Positions 17,385 to 26,424 of a DNA stretch of 64,000 nucleotides are shown in pieces. How positions within the stretch are numbered: position 1 is the stretch's first letter; every line of letters starts with the position of its first letter. The notes under the pieces are model-generated. The model searched no databases and had not been told where the DNA came from. It saw nothing but the letters and a program-made list of their open reading frames with translations. The position numbers and the translations under genes are program-made. Source of the DNA: Bacillota bacterium (GTDB lineage: Bacteria > Bacillota > UBA4882 > UBA8346); the NCBI GenBank assembly GCA_029974635.1, contig JARKQY010000017.1:52311-116310 (forward strand), given 5' to 3'.

Positions 17385-19311
17385 AATGCCGCCAAAGGGA
17401 AATCTGAAGGCGCACGGCAAGCCGCCGATACATCATTTTAAGCCGGGTACGATCAAAAGACTCTTTTCCTCCTATATGGCCGAATATAAAATTCAACTGA
17501 TATTCGTTATTCTCTGTATCCTGTTAAGCGCGGCCGCAGGCACGGCCTCCTCTCTGTTCCTGCAGATCCTGATCGACAGGTACATCGTCCCGCTGCTGGG
17601 GCAGACGCATCCCGTATTCACAGGACTGTTTCAAGCGATTCTTTTGATGGGCCTGATCTATATCATCGGGGTGTTTTCCACCTTGTTTTACAGCAGGACC
17701 ATGGTTGTCATCGGGCAGGGTACACTCAAAAAAATCCGGGACAAAATGTTCACGCATATGCAGACCCTGCCGATTCGCTATTTTGACACCCATACCCATG
17801 GCGATATCATGAGCCGCTATACTAATGATACCGACACGCTACGCCAGGCAATTGCCATGAGTTTGCCGCAGATGTTTGCTTCCCTTATCTCTATAATAGC
17901 GGCATTTTTCGCTATGCTTTATCTCAGTGTCGGGCTTACCGCCTTCGTGGCGCTATTTTCCTTTGTTTTGCTGAGAATAATCAAGGCTCTGGTAGGCAAG
18001 AGCGCTACTTTCTTCATGAAACAGCAGCAATCCCTGGGTGACGTCAACGGTTATGTCGAAGAAATGATTAACGGTCAGAAGGTCGTAAAAGTCTTCTGCC
18101 ATGAGAAAAAGGCTGAGGAAGAGTTTGACCAAAAAAATGACGCGCTCTGCTCCTGGGCGACTAAGGCGAACATATACGGCAATGTCACCATGCCGGTTGT
18201 CATGAATATGGGTTATATGCTCTACGTGCTTCTTGCCATCATCGGGGGCGCGGCAGGCATAGCGGGGATTCCCAATCCGAGTCTCACTGGCGTCCATGCC
18301 CTGACGCTCGGTACGATCGTATCCTTCCTTACCTTATCCCGCGGCTTTATCAACCCCATCGGTCAGATCTCCATGCAGTTTAACATGGTGGTGATGGCGC
18401 TCGCCGGCGCGTCCAGAATTTTTGAACTGATGGATGAGGAAAGCGAACAGGACAACGGATACGTCACCCTCGTCAACGCGAAAATGGAAAACGGCGGAAT
18501 CAGGGAAAGCCAGGAATGGACGGGAGCCTGGGCGTGGAAGCATCCATACGGCGACGGCATGGTTACTTACACGCCGCTGCGGGGAGACATCCGTTTCTAC
18601 GATGTGGACTTCGGTTACGAAGAAAATAAGACCGTCCTGCACAACATCACGCTTTACGCAGAACCCGGTCAAAAGGTGGCTTTTGTCGGGGCGACCGGCG
18701 CCGGTAAAACGACGATTACGAATCTGCTCAACCGCTTCTACGATATTGCGGATGGAAAGATACGTTACGATGGCATCAATATCAATAAGATCAAAAAATC
18801 GGATCTCCGCAGATCGCTCGGCATCGTTTTGCAGGATGTGAATCTGTTTACGGGAACGGTCATGGACAATATTCGCTACGGCAAGCTGGACGCGACGGAT
18901 GAAGAATGCATCGCGGCTGCAAAACTGGCGAATGCCGACGGATTTATCCGCATGCTTCCGCAAGGGTATAACACCGTCCTGGAAGGCGACGGCAGCGGCC
19001 TTTCCCAGGGACAGCGGCAACTGATTTCCATTGCCCGTGCGGCTGTGGCCGATCCGCCCGTCATGATTCTGGACGAAGCCACTTCTTCGATTGATACCCG
19101 GACCGAAGCAATAGTCCAAAAGGGCATGGATGCCCTGATGAAAGGCAGGACGGTTTTTGTGATTGCCCACCGTCTGTCAACCATTCAGAATTCCGATGTC
19201 ATTATGGTATTGGAGGATGGCCGTATCATAGAGCGGGGCAGCCACGAACAGCTTATCGAGGAGAAGGGAAAATACTATCAGTTATATACAGGAGCATTTG
19301 AACTTGAATAA
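17377..19311 (+). CDS. ABC exporter half-transporter, catalytic subunit
   Basis: The start is set at ATG 17377 (MPKMPPKGNLKAHGKPP), behind AAAGGGGG and overlapping the previous stop; a longer in-frame extension would read through the upstream gene. The protein has 644 residues. A Pro/Lys-rich N-tail is followed by six membrane helices (about 40-330), an insertion rich in Trp and Gly (about 365-400) and the ATPase domain with GATGAGKTT (near 437), LSQGQRQL and ILDEATSSID, where the catalytic Glu is present. It pairs with the preceding subunit to form one exporter. The insertion before the ATPase domain resembles that of YheH/BmrD-type proteins. Confidence 0.92.
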   Translation: MPKMPPKGNLKAHGKPPIHHFKPGTIKRLFSSYMAEYKIQLIFVILCILLSAAAGTASSLFLQILIDRYIVPLLGQTHPVFTGLFQAILLMGLIYIIGVFSTLFYSRTMVVIGQGTLKKIRDKMFTHMQTLPIRYFDTHTHGDIMSRYTNDTDTLRQAIAMSLPQMFASLISIIAAFFAMLYLSVGLTAFVALFSFVLLRIIKALVGKSATFFMKQQQSLGDVNGYVEEMINGQKVVKVFCHEKKAEEEFDQKNDALCSWATKANIYGNVTMPVVMNMGYMLYVLLAIIGGAAGIAGIPNPSLTGVHALTLGTIVSFLTLSRGFINPIGQISMQFNMVVMALAGASRIFELMDEESEQDNGYVTLVNAKMENGGIRESQEWTGAWAWKHPYGDGMVTYTPLRGDIRFYDVDFGYEENKTVLHNITLYAEPGQKVAFVGATGAGKTTITNLLNRFYDIADGKIRYDGININKIKKSDLRRSLGIVLQDVNLFTGTVMDNIRYGKLDATDEECIAAAKLANADGFIRMLPQGYNTVLEGDGSGLSQGQRQLISIARAAVADPPVMILDEATSSIDTRTEAIVQKGMDALMKGRTVFVIAHRLSTIQNSDVIMVLEDGRIIERGSHEQLIEEKGKYYQLYTGAFELE

Positions 19312-19329
19312 TAGGGCGAATACTTGAAA

Positions 19330-19716
19330 TCAGGACTCTTCGATGGACAACTCCAAACAATCAAATAACCAGTTGAATCCGTATCTCATCAACAGTTCCG
19401 CTTGCTCCTCCAAGACTTCCAACAGTTCTTCATCGGACCGGTAAAACCAGAAACCCTCATGTTTTATTACCTTCGCCGGGGAGATGGCTTCTAGAAACAT
19501 GGCTAACGGGTAATTTGTAAACAAGTCATTAATATTTCCCCGTTGTAAGTGGCAACCCACGCTTTTGTCGATATGCCTGAATGTAAATAAAATCTTTAAT
19601 TTATGGTTGGCATAATGTTGATAAACGAATGTATCATTTTTATCATGAGAAAAATGAAAACTGTTTTTGGTTAAACAAGGTTCGATGGTTTTTTTGAGGG
19701 CGCTACGGCTCAACAT
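19330..19716 (-). CDS. Hypothetical protein, 128 residues
   Basis: The start at 19716 (MLSRSALKKTIEP) is chosen because GGAGGAAGAA directly precedes it, while the upstream Met codons have no ribosome site. The protein is acidic at its C-terminus (EELLEVLEEQAELLMRYG, FDCLELSIEES) and mixed alpha/beta in the centre (KLKILFTFRHIDKSVGCHL). There is no signal peptide or membrane segment. It ends 18 bp from the convergent ABC gene. I do not recognise the family; it could be a small immunity-like or DUF protein. Confidence 0.65.
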   Translation of the reverse strand: MLSRSALKKTIEPCLTKNSFHFSHDKNDTFVYQHYANHKLKILFTFRHIDKSVGCHLQRGNINDLFTNYPLAMFLEAISPAKVIKHEGFWFYRSDEELLEVLEEQAELLMRYGFNWLFDCLELSIEES

Positions 19717-19923
19717 TTCTTCCTCCAAAATCAAAAGGATTATTTCCATTCGGCAATTTCCGGGAATCATTTGATGTTTTTTACATAGTAAAAATATATT
19801 TTATATTTCGGCAATACTTTGGTATTTTCCTTTTTATCATAAAATCTGACTTTGCTAAAGGAATTCTGGATTTTCATAAAAATTATGGTAATACTATGAA
19901 TAAACCAAATTCTAATATATTGG

Positions 19924-20028
19924 ATGACGCTTCATGCACCGTTAACAGTGATTGAACGATGGCGTTACAGCCGTGATATAGGCGATTTAGAAAAATTGAT
20001 TTCGACTTATTTAGAACATGGGGAGTGA
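19924..20028 (+). other. 34-codon ORF, possible gene remnant
   Basis: An open frame from ATG 19924 to TGA 20026 reads as a plausible protein end (LTVIERWRYSRDIGD, then LEHGE). No ribosome site is visible. The rest of the 19717-20034 gap is AT-rich with no other gene. It may be the tail of a lost gene or chance. Confidence 0.2.
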
Positions 20029-20034
20029 TATTGC

Positions 20035-20649
20035 ATGAAAAATATTAAACGGTTCAGGCTCATAATGGTATTCAGTATCATCATGATGCTTATTGTTTTG
20101 CCTATCTATTCCGCTTCAGATGGATTGGTAAATTTAAAAGAGGCCTGTCCCCGCATCATCATTGATCTGAAATATGCCACGGCCGATAATTTTTTAAAAC
20201 AAAAGGTCTATGACGACTCAAATTGTTATGTTCTGAAAATACTCGTCCAAAAGTTGAATAAAGCCCAGCAAATTTTGGAACAAGACGGGTTGGGACTCAA
20301 GGTTTTCGATGGTTACAGGCCGCTGGCGGTTCAAAAGAAGATGTGGGCCATAATGCCCGATTCCCGTTTTGTGGCCAACCCTTACCAGGGGGGTTCCATT
20401 CACAACCGTGGGGCCGCCGTAGATCTAACGCTGGTCGACTCCCGGGGGAACGAACTGGAGATGCCGACCCCTTTTGATAGCTTTGTGGCAAAGGCTTACC
20501 AGTTCAGTAAGGAACCCACCGCCCAGCAGCGGGCAAACCGGATGTTATTGCGGAAAGTCATGGCGGAAGTCGGACTGGATTATATCAGAACCGAATGGTG
20601 GCACTATCAGATACCCGGCGGGAGACAGTATCCGGTGCTGGATAGGTAG
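20035..20649 (+). CDS. Secreted D-alanyl-D-alanine dipeptidase (VanX/DdpX-like, peptidase M15D)
   Basis: The 204-residue protein has an N-terminal signal sequence (KRFRLIMVFSIIMMLIVLP) and then a M15D domain. The zinc site is complete: S-x-H-x-x-G-x-A-x-D with His123 and Asp130, and EWWH with Glu187 and His190. It would hydrolyse D-Ala-D-Ala or related dipeptides outside the membrane, in wall turnover or recycling. The exported form differs from the cytoplasmic VanX of vancomycin resistance, and no vanH, vanA or vanRS is adjacent, so resistance is not implied. ATG 20035 follows GGGGAG. Confidence 0.88.
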   Translation: MKNIKRFRLIMVFSIIMMLIVLPIYSASDGLVNLKEACPRIIIDLKYATADNFLKQKVYDDSNCYVLKILVQKLNKAQQILEQDGLGLKVFDGYRPLAVQKKMWAIMPDSRFVANPYQGGSIHNRGAAVDLTLVDSRGNELEMPTPFDSFVAKAYQFSKEPTAQQRANRMLLRKVMAEVGLDYIRTEWWHYQIPGGRQYPVLDR

Positions 20650-20652
20650 GAG

Positions 20653-20703
20653 TAATTAGTTATTGGTTTATTAGTTATCAAGTTACTGGGTTATTGGGTT
20701 TTC
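20653..20703 (+). repeat. Degenerate GTTATTG/A short-period repeat
   Basis: About six imperfect 7-8 nt units (GTTATTG, GTTTATTA, GTTATCAA, GTTACTGG, GTTATTGG) follow directly after the dipeptidase stop. A related block in the opposite orientation is at 56077-56106. The rest of the 20650-21198 gap, apart from the 9-nt repeats listed next, shows only a short hairpin-like ACCGGAATTCGTCCGG near 20860 and no gene. Confidence 0.7.
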
Positions 20704-21044
20704 ATAAGCCTTATAAAATAAACCCAGCAAGATTTGATATGGGTTTTAACCGATAAGGTCTAATTGGAATCTATTCCGGGATCAAATCCGGTTTTCGGAA
20801 AATGCGGAGTTAAAGGATCTGGTTTTGCATTCCTGGCTGAATCCCGCTAAAAAAAAGACCGGAATTCGTCCGGAAACGCGCTGGGCATGATAGCGGCGGT
20901 GATTTTTCCGCTTACCCCTAGCTGTCTTTCCAAAATATATAGTTTTTTCCCGACCATTTTGTAAATTGATAGACTGTAAGGGTTTTTAGATAGGTTAGGG
21001 GATTTTTCATAAATGCAGAGCGAAAACGACGGGGTAAACTGTTT

Positions 21045-21220
21045 TAATCCAATAAATCCAGTTAATCCCGTCTAATTAAGCGCTCTTTTTGGGTTGCGAC
21101 TTGGCTGGGACAGGATTTATAGGATTAATAATCCATAAAAGCTCACAATGCCAAGGAGTCTATCCGAGAAGAATTTTCTATAAGCATAAGCAATCCCGTT
21201 AATTCTGTAAATCCTGATTA
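21045..21220. repeat. 9-nt GGATT/AATCC repeat cluster (three blocks, alternating orientation)
   Basis: Blocks at 21045-21072 (AATCC orientation), 21108-21133 (GGATT orientation) and 21192-21220 (AATCC orientation) each hold two or three units of about 9 nt. The last block runs into the 3' end of folE2 and supplies its final codons. Confidence 0.8.
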
Positions 21221-22002
21221 AGCTCGGTGTGGGAAGCAAACGCGCTGTGATTATGGATGGATTCATAGCTCTCAACTTCCACCTGAAACCATTTGATGCG
21301 GGGTTCGGTGCGTAAAGCCAGCACGGAGTCGCGCAGGATATCTTCCACAAATTTCGGATTTTGATAAGCTGACTCCGTTACATATTTTTCATCATCCCGT
21401 TTCAAAACGGGAAAAACAGGACAACTTCCCTGGGTTCGCAATAATGCAATCAAATCTTCCAGCCAAATAAACTTTCCCGGATGGGTAAACCGTATTAAGG
21501 AACGGATTACAGCCCGTTGATTGTGGGCGCCGTATTCGGAAATTTCTTTGCTGCAGGGGCAAAGTGACATTACCGGGATCTCGGCTCCCAAACGGTAATC
21601 GAAAAGATTCTCCCGCCGGTTCAAACTGCCGCGAAATTCGCCGATATAATCCATATAACCGGAGATTTGGCTTACAGGGGCTGATAATGGCAGAAAATAA
21701 CGGAATTTCAGACTGATCTCCGCTTCCGCCGCATCCAGGTTGGCGCACAACTCCGCCAGTAATTGGCGGATCTCCTTCCCGGAGATGGGCTTGGCGCTCC
21801 ACTCCGTCAATAACTCCATAAAGCGGCTCAGGTGAGTTCCTTTGAAGTGATGGGGAAGGTTTACCGATAACGTTACATTCCCTTGAACATGTTGAAATCC
21901 GCCGTCTTTCATCCGGATTTGAAACGGAAGATGAACATCCTTCAAACCCACCCGTTGAATCCCGATTCCCCGTTCATCCGGCAAGCTTTGTACGTCGATC
22001 AT
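21199..22002 (-). CDS. folE2: GTP cyclohydrolase FolE2 (type IB)
   Basis: The 267-residue protein converts GTP to 7,8-dihydroneopterin triphosphate, the first step to folate and, in many bacteria, queuosine. Type IB enzymes have no sequence similarity to FolE and tolerate low zinc. The diagnostic segment SLCPCSKEIS is present (Cys148 and Cys150), together with an N-terminal DERGIGIQRVG, and VESYESIHNH near the C-terminus with its usual Glu and His. The normal family end lies near the NHSAFAS region. The extra tail TELNQDLQN comes from a 9-nt intergenic repeat. The start follows an AAAAGGA ribosome site. It appears monocistronic, with a promoter about 180 bp upstream. Confidence 0.92.
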   Translation of the reverse strand: MIDVQSLPDERGIGIQRVGLKDVHLPFQIRMKDGGFQHVQGNVTLSVNLPHHFKGTHLSRFMELLTEWSAKPISGKEIRQLLAELCANLDAAEAEISLKFRYFLPLSAPVSQISGYMDYIGEFRGSLNRRENLFDYRLGAEIPVMSLCPCSKEISEYGAHNQRAVIRSLIRFTHPGKFIWLEDLIALLRTQGSCPVFPVLKRDDEKYVTESAYQNPKFVEDILRDSVLALRTEPRIKWFQVEVESYESIHNHSAFASHTELNQDLQN

Positions 22003-22033
22003 GATTTGATCCTTTTTTATTTTATTGCCATTT

Positions 22034-22130
22034 AGGATGCTGTGCGAGTAACACTTTTTTGTGGCTCGTGTTAGATCATATTACTATATACTAAATATGC
22101 TCCGAAAACCTATTACCCGCACAAACTCCT
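22034..22130 (-). repeat. Inverted-repeat element in the folE2 leader
   Basis: Read on the minus strand, the ends are AGGAGTTTGTGCGGGTAATA and GTGTTACTCGCACAGCATCC, which are imperfect inverted repeats of about 20 nt enclosing an AT-rich centre. The same arms and the inner AGGTTTTCGG recur at 26142-26201, where the centre is much shorter. The element sits between the folE2 promoter and start codon, so it is in the transcribed leader. It may be a MITE-like element or a structured regulatory RNA. It does not match known folate, preQ1 or ZTP riboswitch cores by eye. Confidence 0.6.
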
Positions 22131-22181
22131 GGCTGTCAGGTCCTGGTCAAACGGTACCAGTCGTTTTAACCTTATACGCCT

Positions 22182-22209
22182 ATTATACCAGAGGACCCAT
22201 TAATTTCAA
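22182..22209 (-). promoter_or_regulatory. Promoter for folE2
   Basis: On the minus strand TTGAAA (22209-22204) and TATAAT (22187-22182) are separated by 16 bp. This implies a leader of about 180 nt before folE2 that contains the inverted-repeat element. Confidence 0.6.
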
Positions 22210-22265
22210 GTCTGGTTGTTTTTTTTCAAATTTGTGATACTATTATCATGATAATTATTTATAAA

Positions 22266-22369
22266 GATCCCCTTAATCCTGTGAATCCTGCACAGTAACC
22301 TTGTTTTTTGGGCTATTGAATTCAAAAACTTATTTGTAGACGGGATTTATAGGATTTATTGGATTAAGA
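22266..22369. repeat. 9-nt GGATT/AATCC repeats upstream of GH3 gene
   Basis: 22266-22291 reads TTAATCCTGTGAATCCTG, and 22339-22369 reads in the opposite sense with GGGATTTATAGGATTTATT. The two blocks face each other and could pair. The gap 22210-22467 otherwise shows no gene. Confidence 0.75.
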
Positions 22370-22467
22370 CATCGATACTTTGGTTTTTGGGGTTATTATT
22401 GCTTAGTTCTATCGAAGAAACTCTCAACGTGGTTGGTTTCCAAATAAATACAAAAGGGGATTACAGA

Positions 22468-24936
22468 ATGCAAAACATGGAACACCGCATTAATGAGCTT
22501 TTAAGTGCAATGACCATCCGGGAGAAAGTCGCGTTGCTTTCCGGGAAAAATAACTGGTTTACCGTAGACAACGAGCGTCTTGGCATCCCTTCCATTGTTC
22601 TTACCGACGGCCCTCATGGCGTGCGATCTTCCGAACCGGATATCCGGACCGTGAGCCCGGCCACCTCGTTTCCTACCGGTATTTCCATGGCTTCTTCCTG
22701 GAATCCCGAGCTTATTCAACGGGTGGGGGTAGCTTTGGCTGAAGAGACCAAAGCCTTGGGATGTGATGTTTTATTGGGACCATGTGTCAATATCATCCGC
22801 CATCCATTGGCCGGGCGGAATTTTGAAAGTTTTGCCGAGGATCCTTATTTGGCGGGGGAAATCGGGGTGGCCTATGTAAATGGGGTACAAAGCCAAAATG
22901 TGGGGACTTCTTTAAAGCATTTCGCCTGTAATAACCAGGAGATCGAACGGCACCGCGGCAGTTCGGTGGTGGATGAGCGGACATTGCGGGAGATTTATCT
23001 GGCTCAATTCGAAACCGTGGTTAAGGAAGCCAAGCCGTGGACCGTCATGTGTTCATATAACCGGATCAATGGGATATACGCCAGCGCCAATCAGCACCTG
23101 CTCACCGAAATTTTGCGGGGCGAATGGGGATTCGACGGAGTTGTAGTTTCGGATTGGGGAGCCAATCATGCCACCGTGGAGTCCATCACGGCAGGCCTTG
23201 ATCTGGAAATGCCGGGGCCGGCAAAATACTATGGTTCGCTACTGGTTGATGCCGTGAATAATCTTCAGGTAGATATTGAAACCGTTAATGAGAGTGTCCG
23301 CAGGATTCTCCGGATGCTCTACCGGACCGGAAAATTGGATAATCCGGGTAAGATTGCCGGCGGTTCGGTTAATACGCCGGAACACCAGCGATTGGCCCTG
23401 GAGTTGGCGGAAGAATCAGTTGTTCTTTTAAAGAATGACGCCAACATGTTGCCGCTAGACGGCGGCAAGTTAAAATCCATTGCGGTGATTGGGCCGAATG
23501 CTTCCAAAGCCAGTATCGGCGGCGGGGGAAGTTCATTCCTTACGCCTCCTTATCAGGTCAGCCCGTTGGAAGCCTTACGATCAAAGCTTGAGAACACGGC
23601 AGAAATCAATTTTGAAGAAGGCTGCAAGAATAATATGGAACCGGTTATCATACAACCGGAGTATTGTATCGCTGAAAAAACCGGGGAAAATGGTTTCTGG
23701 GGCGAGTACTTTAAAAATAATGATTTTAGCGGAAAGCCCGATTTTGAACGGCTGGAGAAAACTATCAATCATTGGTGGTTTAATGCCAATGTAACGGAGA
23801 ATTTTAGCAGCAGGAAGTTTTCTGCCCGCTGGAGCGGCAAGCTCAGGGTGCCGGAATCGGGATCATATGTTTTCAAAGCGGGACATACCGGTAAGTGTAT
23901 ACTATACCTTGACGGTCAAAGAATTTTGGAGAATGAGCGGACCAAAGAGACTGAAAATGATTTTATGATCCGTAAGACTGTTGAATTGGAGATGGAGAGC
24001 GGACGTACTTACGATCTCCGGATAGAGTATATAAAACCCGAAAGTGATGTCGCCGCCATCATCCAATTACGATTTAGCCCTACCTGGTCCAAAGCGGAAG
24101 AGGACCGGCGCATCGCCCGGGCGGTTCAATTGGCGGCTAAGTCCGATATTGTTTTACTGTTTGCCGGAATGCCGGAGGGTTACGAAACCGAGGGACACGA
24201 CCGGAAGGATATGGAATTGCCGGGCAGGCAAAATGAGCTCATCAGTGCCGTAGTCAAAGCAAACCCCAAGACGGTTGTAATACTTCATTGCGGCTCTCCG
24301 GTAACTCTTCCCTGGTTCCATGTAGTACCTGCAGTAGTAGAAGCTTTTTATCCCGGACAAGAAGGAGGAAACGCCGTAGCCAATATATTGCTGGGTCAGG
24401 TGAATCCTTCGGGAAAGCTGGCGGTGACTTTCCCCAAACGGTTGGAAGATACTCCGGCCTTTATCAACTTTCCAGGCAAGCAAGAAGTATGCTATGGCGA
24501 AGGGATATTTGTGGGTTACCGGTATTATGACAAGAAGGATATTGAACCGCTATTCCCGTTTGGTTTCGGACTTTCCTATACCACCTTCGGATATAGCGGG
24601 TTGGAAGCGCCATCCCGGGCTAAAATCGGGGAAAATATTGCAGTGGATGTTATTATCAAAAATACCGGCACAATTGCCGGTAAAGAGGTGGTACAGCTTT
24701 ATATCCGCGATTTGGAGTCGGCGCTGGTCAGACCTCTCAAGGAATTGAAAGGTTTTGAGAAGGTTTTTCTACAACCGAACGAGAGTAAAACCATCCATTT
24801 CATGCTGGATCAGCGGTCCTTCGCTTACTATGATCCGTACCGGAAACAATGGGTGGCTGAACCCGGCGGGTTCGAAATTTTAGTCGGCAGTTCGTCCCGG
24901 GATATTCGGGCGAAGGCGGATATTATTCTGGAGTAA
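22468..24936 (+). CDS. Glycoside hydrolase family 3 beta-glucosidase with PA14 insert
   Basis: The start is set at ATG 22468 (MQNMEHRINELLSAM), behind AAAAGGGGA; a longer in-frame ORF upstream has no ribosome site and would run through repeats. The protein has 822 residues. Order: GH3 N-terminal barrel with LTDGPHGVR and the nucleophile in VVVSDWGA (Asp229); GH3 C-terminal sandwich; a PA14 domain inserted at about 405-540 (GEYFKNNDFSG, AGHTGKCILYLDG); return to the GH3 sandwich; and a C-terminal FnIII-like domain (DPYRKQWVAEPG, FEILVGSSS). There is no signal peptide, so it is cytoplasmic and acts on imported beta-glucosides. PA14-GH3 enzymes often prefer short or alkyl glucosides. Its 3' end overlaps the convergent glycosyltransferase by 57 bp. 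Confidence 0.9.
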   Translation: MQNMEHRINELLSAMTIREKVALLSGKNNWFTVDNERLGIPSIVLTDGPHGVRSSEPDIRTVSPATSFPTGISMASSWNPELIQRVGVALAEETKALGCDVLLGPCVNIIRHPLAGRNFESFAEDPYLAGEIGVAYVNGVQSQNVGTSLKHFACNNQEIERHRGSSVVDERTLREIYLAQFETVVKEAKPWTVMCSYNRINGIYASANQHLLTEILRGEWGFDGVVVSDWGANHATVESITAGLDLEMPGPAKYYGSLLVDAVNNLQVDIETVNESVRRILRMLYRTGKLDNPGKIAGGSVNTPEHQRLALELAEESVVLLKNDANMLPLDGGKLKSIAVIGPNASKASIGGGGSSFLTPPYQVSPLEALRSKLENTAEINFEEGCKNNMEPVIIQPEYCIAEKTGENGFWGEYFKNNDFSGKPDFERLEKTINHWWFNANVTENFSSRKFSARWSGKLRVPESGSYVFKAGHTGKCILYLDGQRILENERTKETENDFMIRKTVELEMESGRTYDLRIEYIKPESDVAAIIQLRFSPTWSKAEEDRRIARAVQLAAKSDIVLLFAGMPEGYETEGHDRKDMELPGRQNELISAVVKANPKTVVILHCGSPVTLPWFHVVPAVVEAFYPGQEGGNAVANILLGQVNPSGKLAVTFPKRLEDTPAFINFPGKQEVCYGEGIFVGYRYYDKKDIEPLFPFGFGLSYTTFGYSGLEAPSRAKIGENIAVDVIIKNTGTIAGKEVVQLYIRDLESALVRPLKELKGFEKVFLQPNESKTIHFMLDQRSFAYYDPYRKQWVAEPGGFEILVGSSSRDIRAKADIILE

Positions 24937-26055
24937 AGATGGATTCCGATTCAGCGCGATCAGTTGTTCCATTTCCTTCAAAATACTTTCATTGGCATCC
25001 GGTCTGCTCAAATTGATGGCATTTTTACTCATGAGAATCAGTTTTTCGGGGTTGCCAAGCAGTTCGGTAACGGAAGAATTGAGATCTTTGATATCTTTTA
25101 AATAAATTCCGGCTCCGCCCCGGGTTAGGAATTCCGTATTCCCGTCTTCCTGCCCCGGGGTAGGCCGGATAATTACCATAGGGAGCCCGAGATTTAAAGC
25201 CTCCGTGACGGTCAGACCTCCGGCCTTGGAGATCAACAAATCAGAGGCGGCCATCCATTGGTGAATATTTTCCACTCTGCCGCGAACCTGGCCTTTGATA
25301 TGGACATCGTATAAAACCTGCTTAACCTCCCGGTACGATTTCCGGTTCTGTCCCGTGATAACAATTACTTGAAACGCGGCCTGAACCCGGCCTAACTCCT
25401 CCAAAATTTCAGTTAAGGGACCAATTGCATTGCCGCCGCTCATAATCATGATTAACGGCAGATGGCGATCAATCCGCAACCTGGAACGCAGGGCCGGTGA
25501 TTTATGGATTCCCTGGAAACAAGGCCTGATAGGAATTCCAGTGACCCGGATCAGGTGTTCTTTCACTCCCATAGCCATAAGTTCTTGTTTCATTCCGGGA
25601 TGGGCTATAAAATAAAGCTGGGTATTGTCATTGACCCAGAATTGATGGGGCACGTAATCAGTCAGGACAACCCCGTTGGGGATTGGAAATTGGGGGTACA
25701 AATAAGATGCAATGGCTGCCGGCAGAAAATGAGTGGCGATAATGGCGTCCGGTTTATAATTATTCAGCAGCTCCCGGTATTTACGAAGCCCCAGATAGGC
25801 CTCTAGTTTTTTCAGGGGTGCATTGGGTAAACTGCCGGCATTATATATAAATTTCCATAATGAAGGGGTGTGTTTCGTCATTAAATAATAAGCTTGTTCG
25901 ATTCTCCGGCTGAGAACGGGGCTGGTGTAACGTAGAAAGTCCAAATGGTAAGCTTCCCCGCCGAACTTTTCCGTATATGTTTCACAAAGGGCTTCGGCTG
26001 CTTTCACATGGCCGGCGCCGATGGATGCGGATAGTATTAAGAGCCGTTTTCCCAT
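24880..26055 (-). CDS. GT28-type glycolipid glycosyltransferase (MGDG synthase / UgtP-like)
   Basis: The 391-residue protein has the N-terminal MGDG-synthase motif ILSASIGAGHVKAAEAL and the C-terminal GT-B donor-binding region with ISKAGGLTVTEALNLGLP and PGQEDGN. It would transfer a sugar from a UDP-sugar to diacylglycerol or a similar acceptor at the inner face of the membrane, in the manner of UgtP or MurG. The start follows GGAGGTAATTAG. The last 19 codons (LNRNPSLLQNNIRLRPN onwards) are antisense to the end of the GH3 gene, which suggests a C-terminus extended by loss of the original stop. The acceptor is not deducible. Confidence 0.85.
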   Translation of the reverse strand: MGKRLLILSASIGAGHVKAAEALCETYTEKFGGEAYHLDFLRYTSPVLSRRIEQAYYLMTKHTPSLWKFIYNAGSLPNAPLKKLEAYLGLRKYRELLNNYKPDAIIATHFLPAAIASYLYPQFPIPNGVVLTDYVPHQFWVNDNTQLYFIAHPGMKQELMAMGVKEHLIRVTGIPIRPCFQGIHKSPALRSRLRIDRHLPLIMIMSGGNAIGPLTEILEELGRVQAAFQVIVITGQNRKSYREVKQVLYDVHIKGQVRGRVENIHQWMAASDLLISKAGGLTVTEALNLGLPMVIIRPTPGQEDGNTEFLTRGGAGIYLKDIKDLNSSVTELLGNPEKLILMSKNAINLSRPDANESILKEMEQLIALNRNPSLLQNNIRLRPNIPGRTAD

Positions 26056-26141
26056 CTAATTACCTCCGATACAACCTATCAAAATCTTATTATCAATATA
26101 TTCATTTTCACTGCATATTTTCATAATTGAATTGGCCGTTT

Positions 26142-26201
26142 AGGAGCCTGTGCGGATAATAGGTTTTCGGTCATAAAAAGTGCTACTCGCACAGAATCCC
26201 A
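26142..26201. repeat. Compact copy of the GTGCG/CGCAC inverted-repeat element
   Basis: The arms AGGAGCCTGTGCGGATAATA and AGTGCTACTCGCACAGAATC are imperfect inverted repeats around a short TTTTCGGTCATAAA centre. They match the element in the folE2 leader. It lies in the 370-bp divergent gap between the GT28 gene and the deacetylase. The rest of that gap is AT-rich with no convincing gene. Confidence 0.6.
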
Positions 26202-26424
26202 GACAATGAAAACGACTCACGGGGAGCCGTTGTTAAACTATTATGTGCGATAGTCTCCATGAACACGATCAAGGAAAAGAAAAATTCATTTTGAAATCAT
26301 CACTAAAAATACTATTTATCATTATACCGGAAAGTTTTTTTAAAAACAACCGAATTCTATATTATTACCGGGTTATTCGGCTAAAAACAAAAGGTATATA
26401 TGATACAGCGGAGGAGAATATAAC

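Noticed and set aside
18334..19170. A 278-codon open frame on the minus strand inside the second ABC exporter gene
   Set aside because: It is fully antisense to a well-supported ABC transporter and has no ribosome site or recognisable motif.
20035..20649. Vancomycin resistance gene vanX
   Set aside because: The protein is of the VanX family but is exported, and no vanH, vanA or vanRS lies nearby, so a wall-recycling role is more likely.
22003..22200. Riboswitch in the folE2 leader (THF, preQ1 or ZTP class)
   Set aside because: None of the conserved cores of these classes could be found on the transcribed strand; the visible structure is the repeated inverted element.
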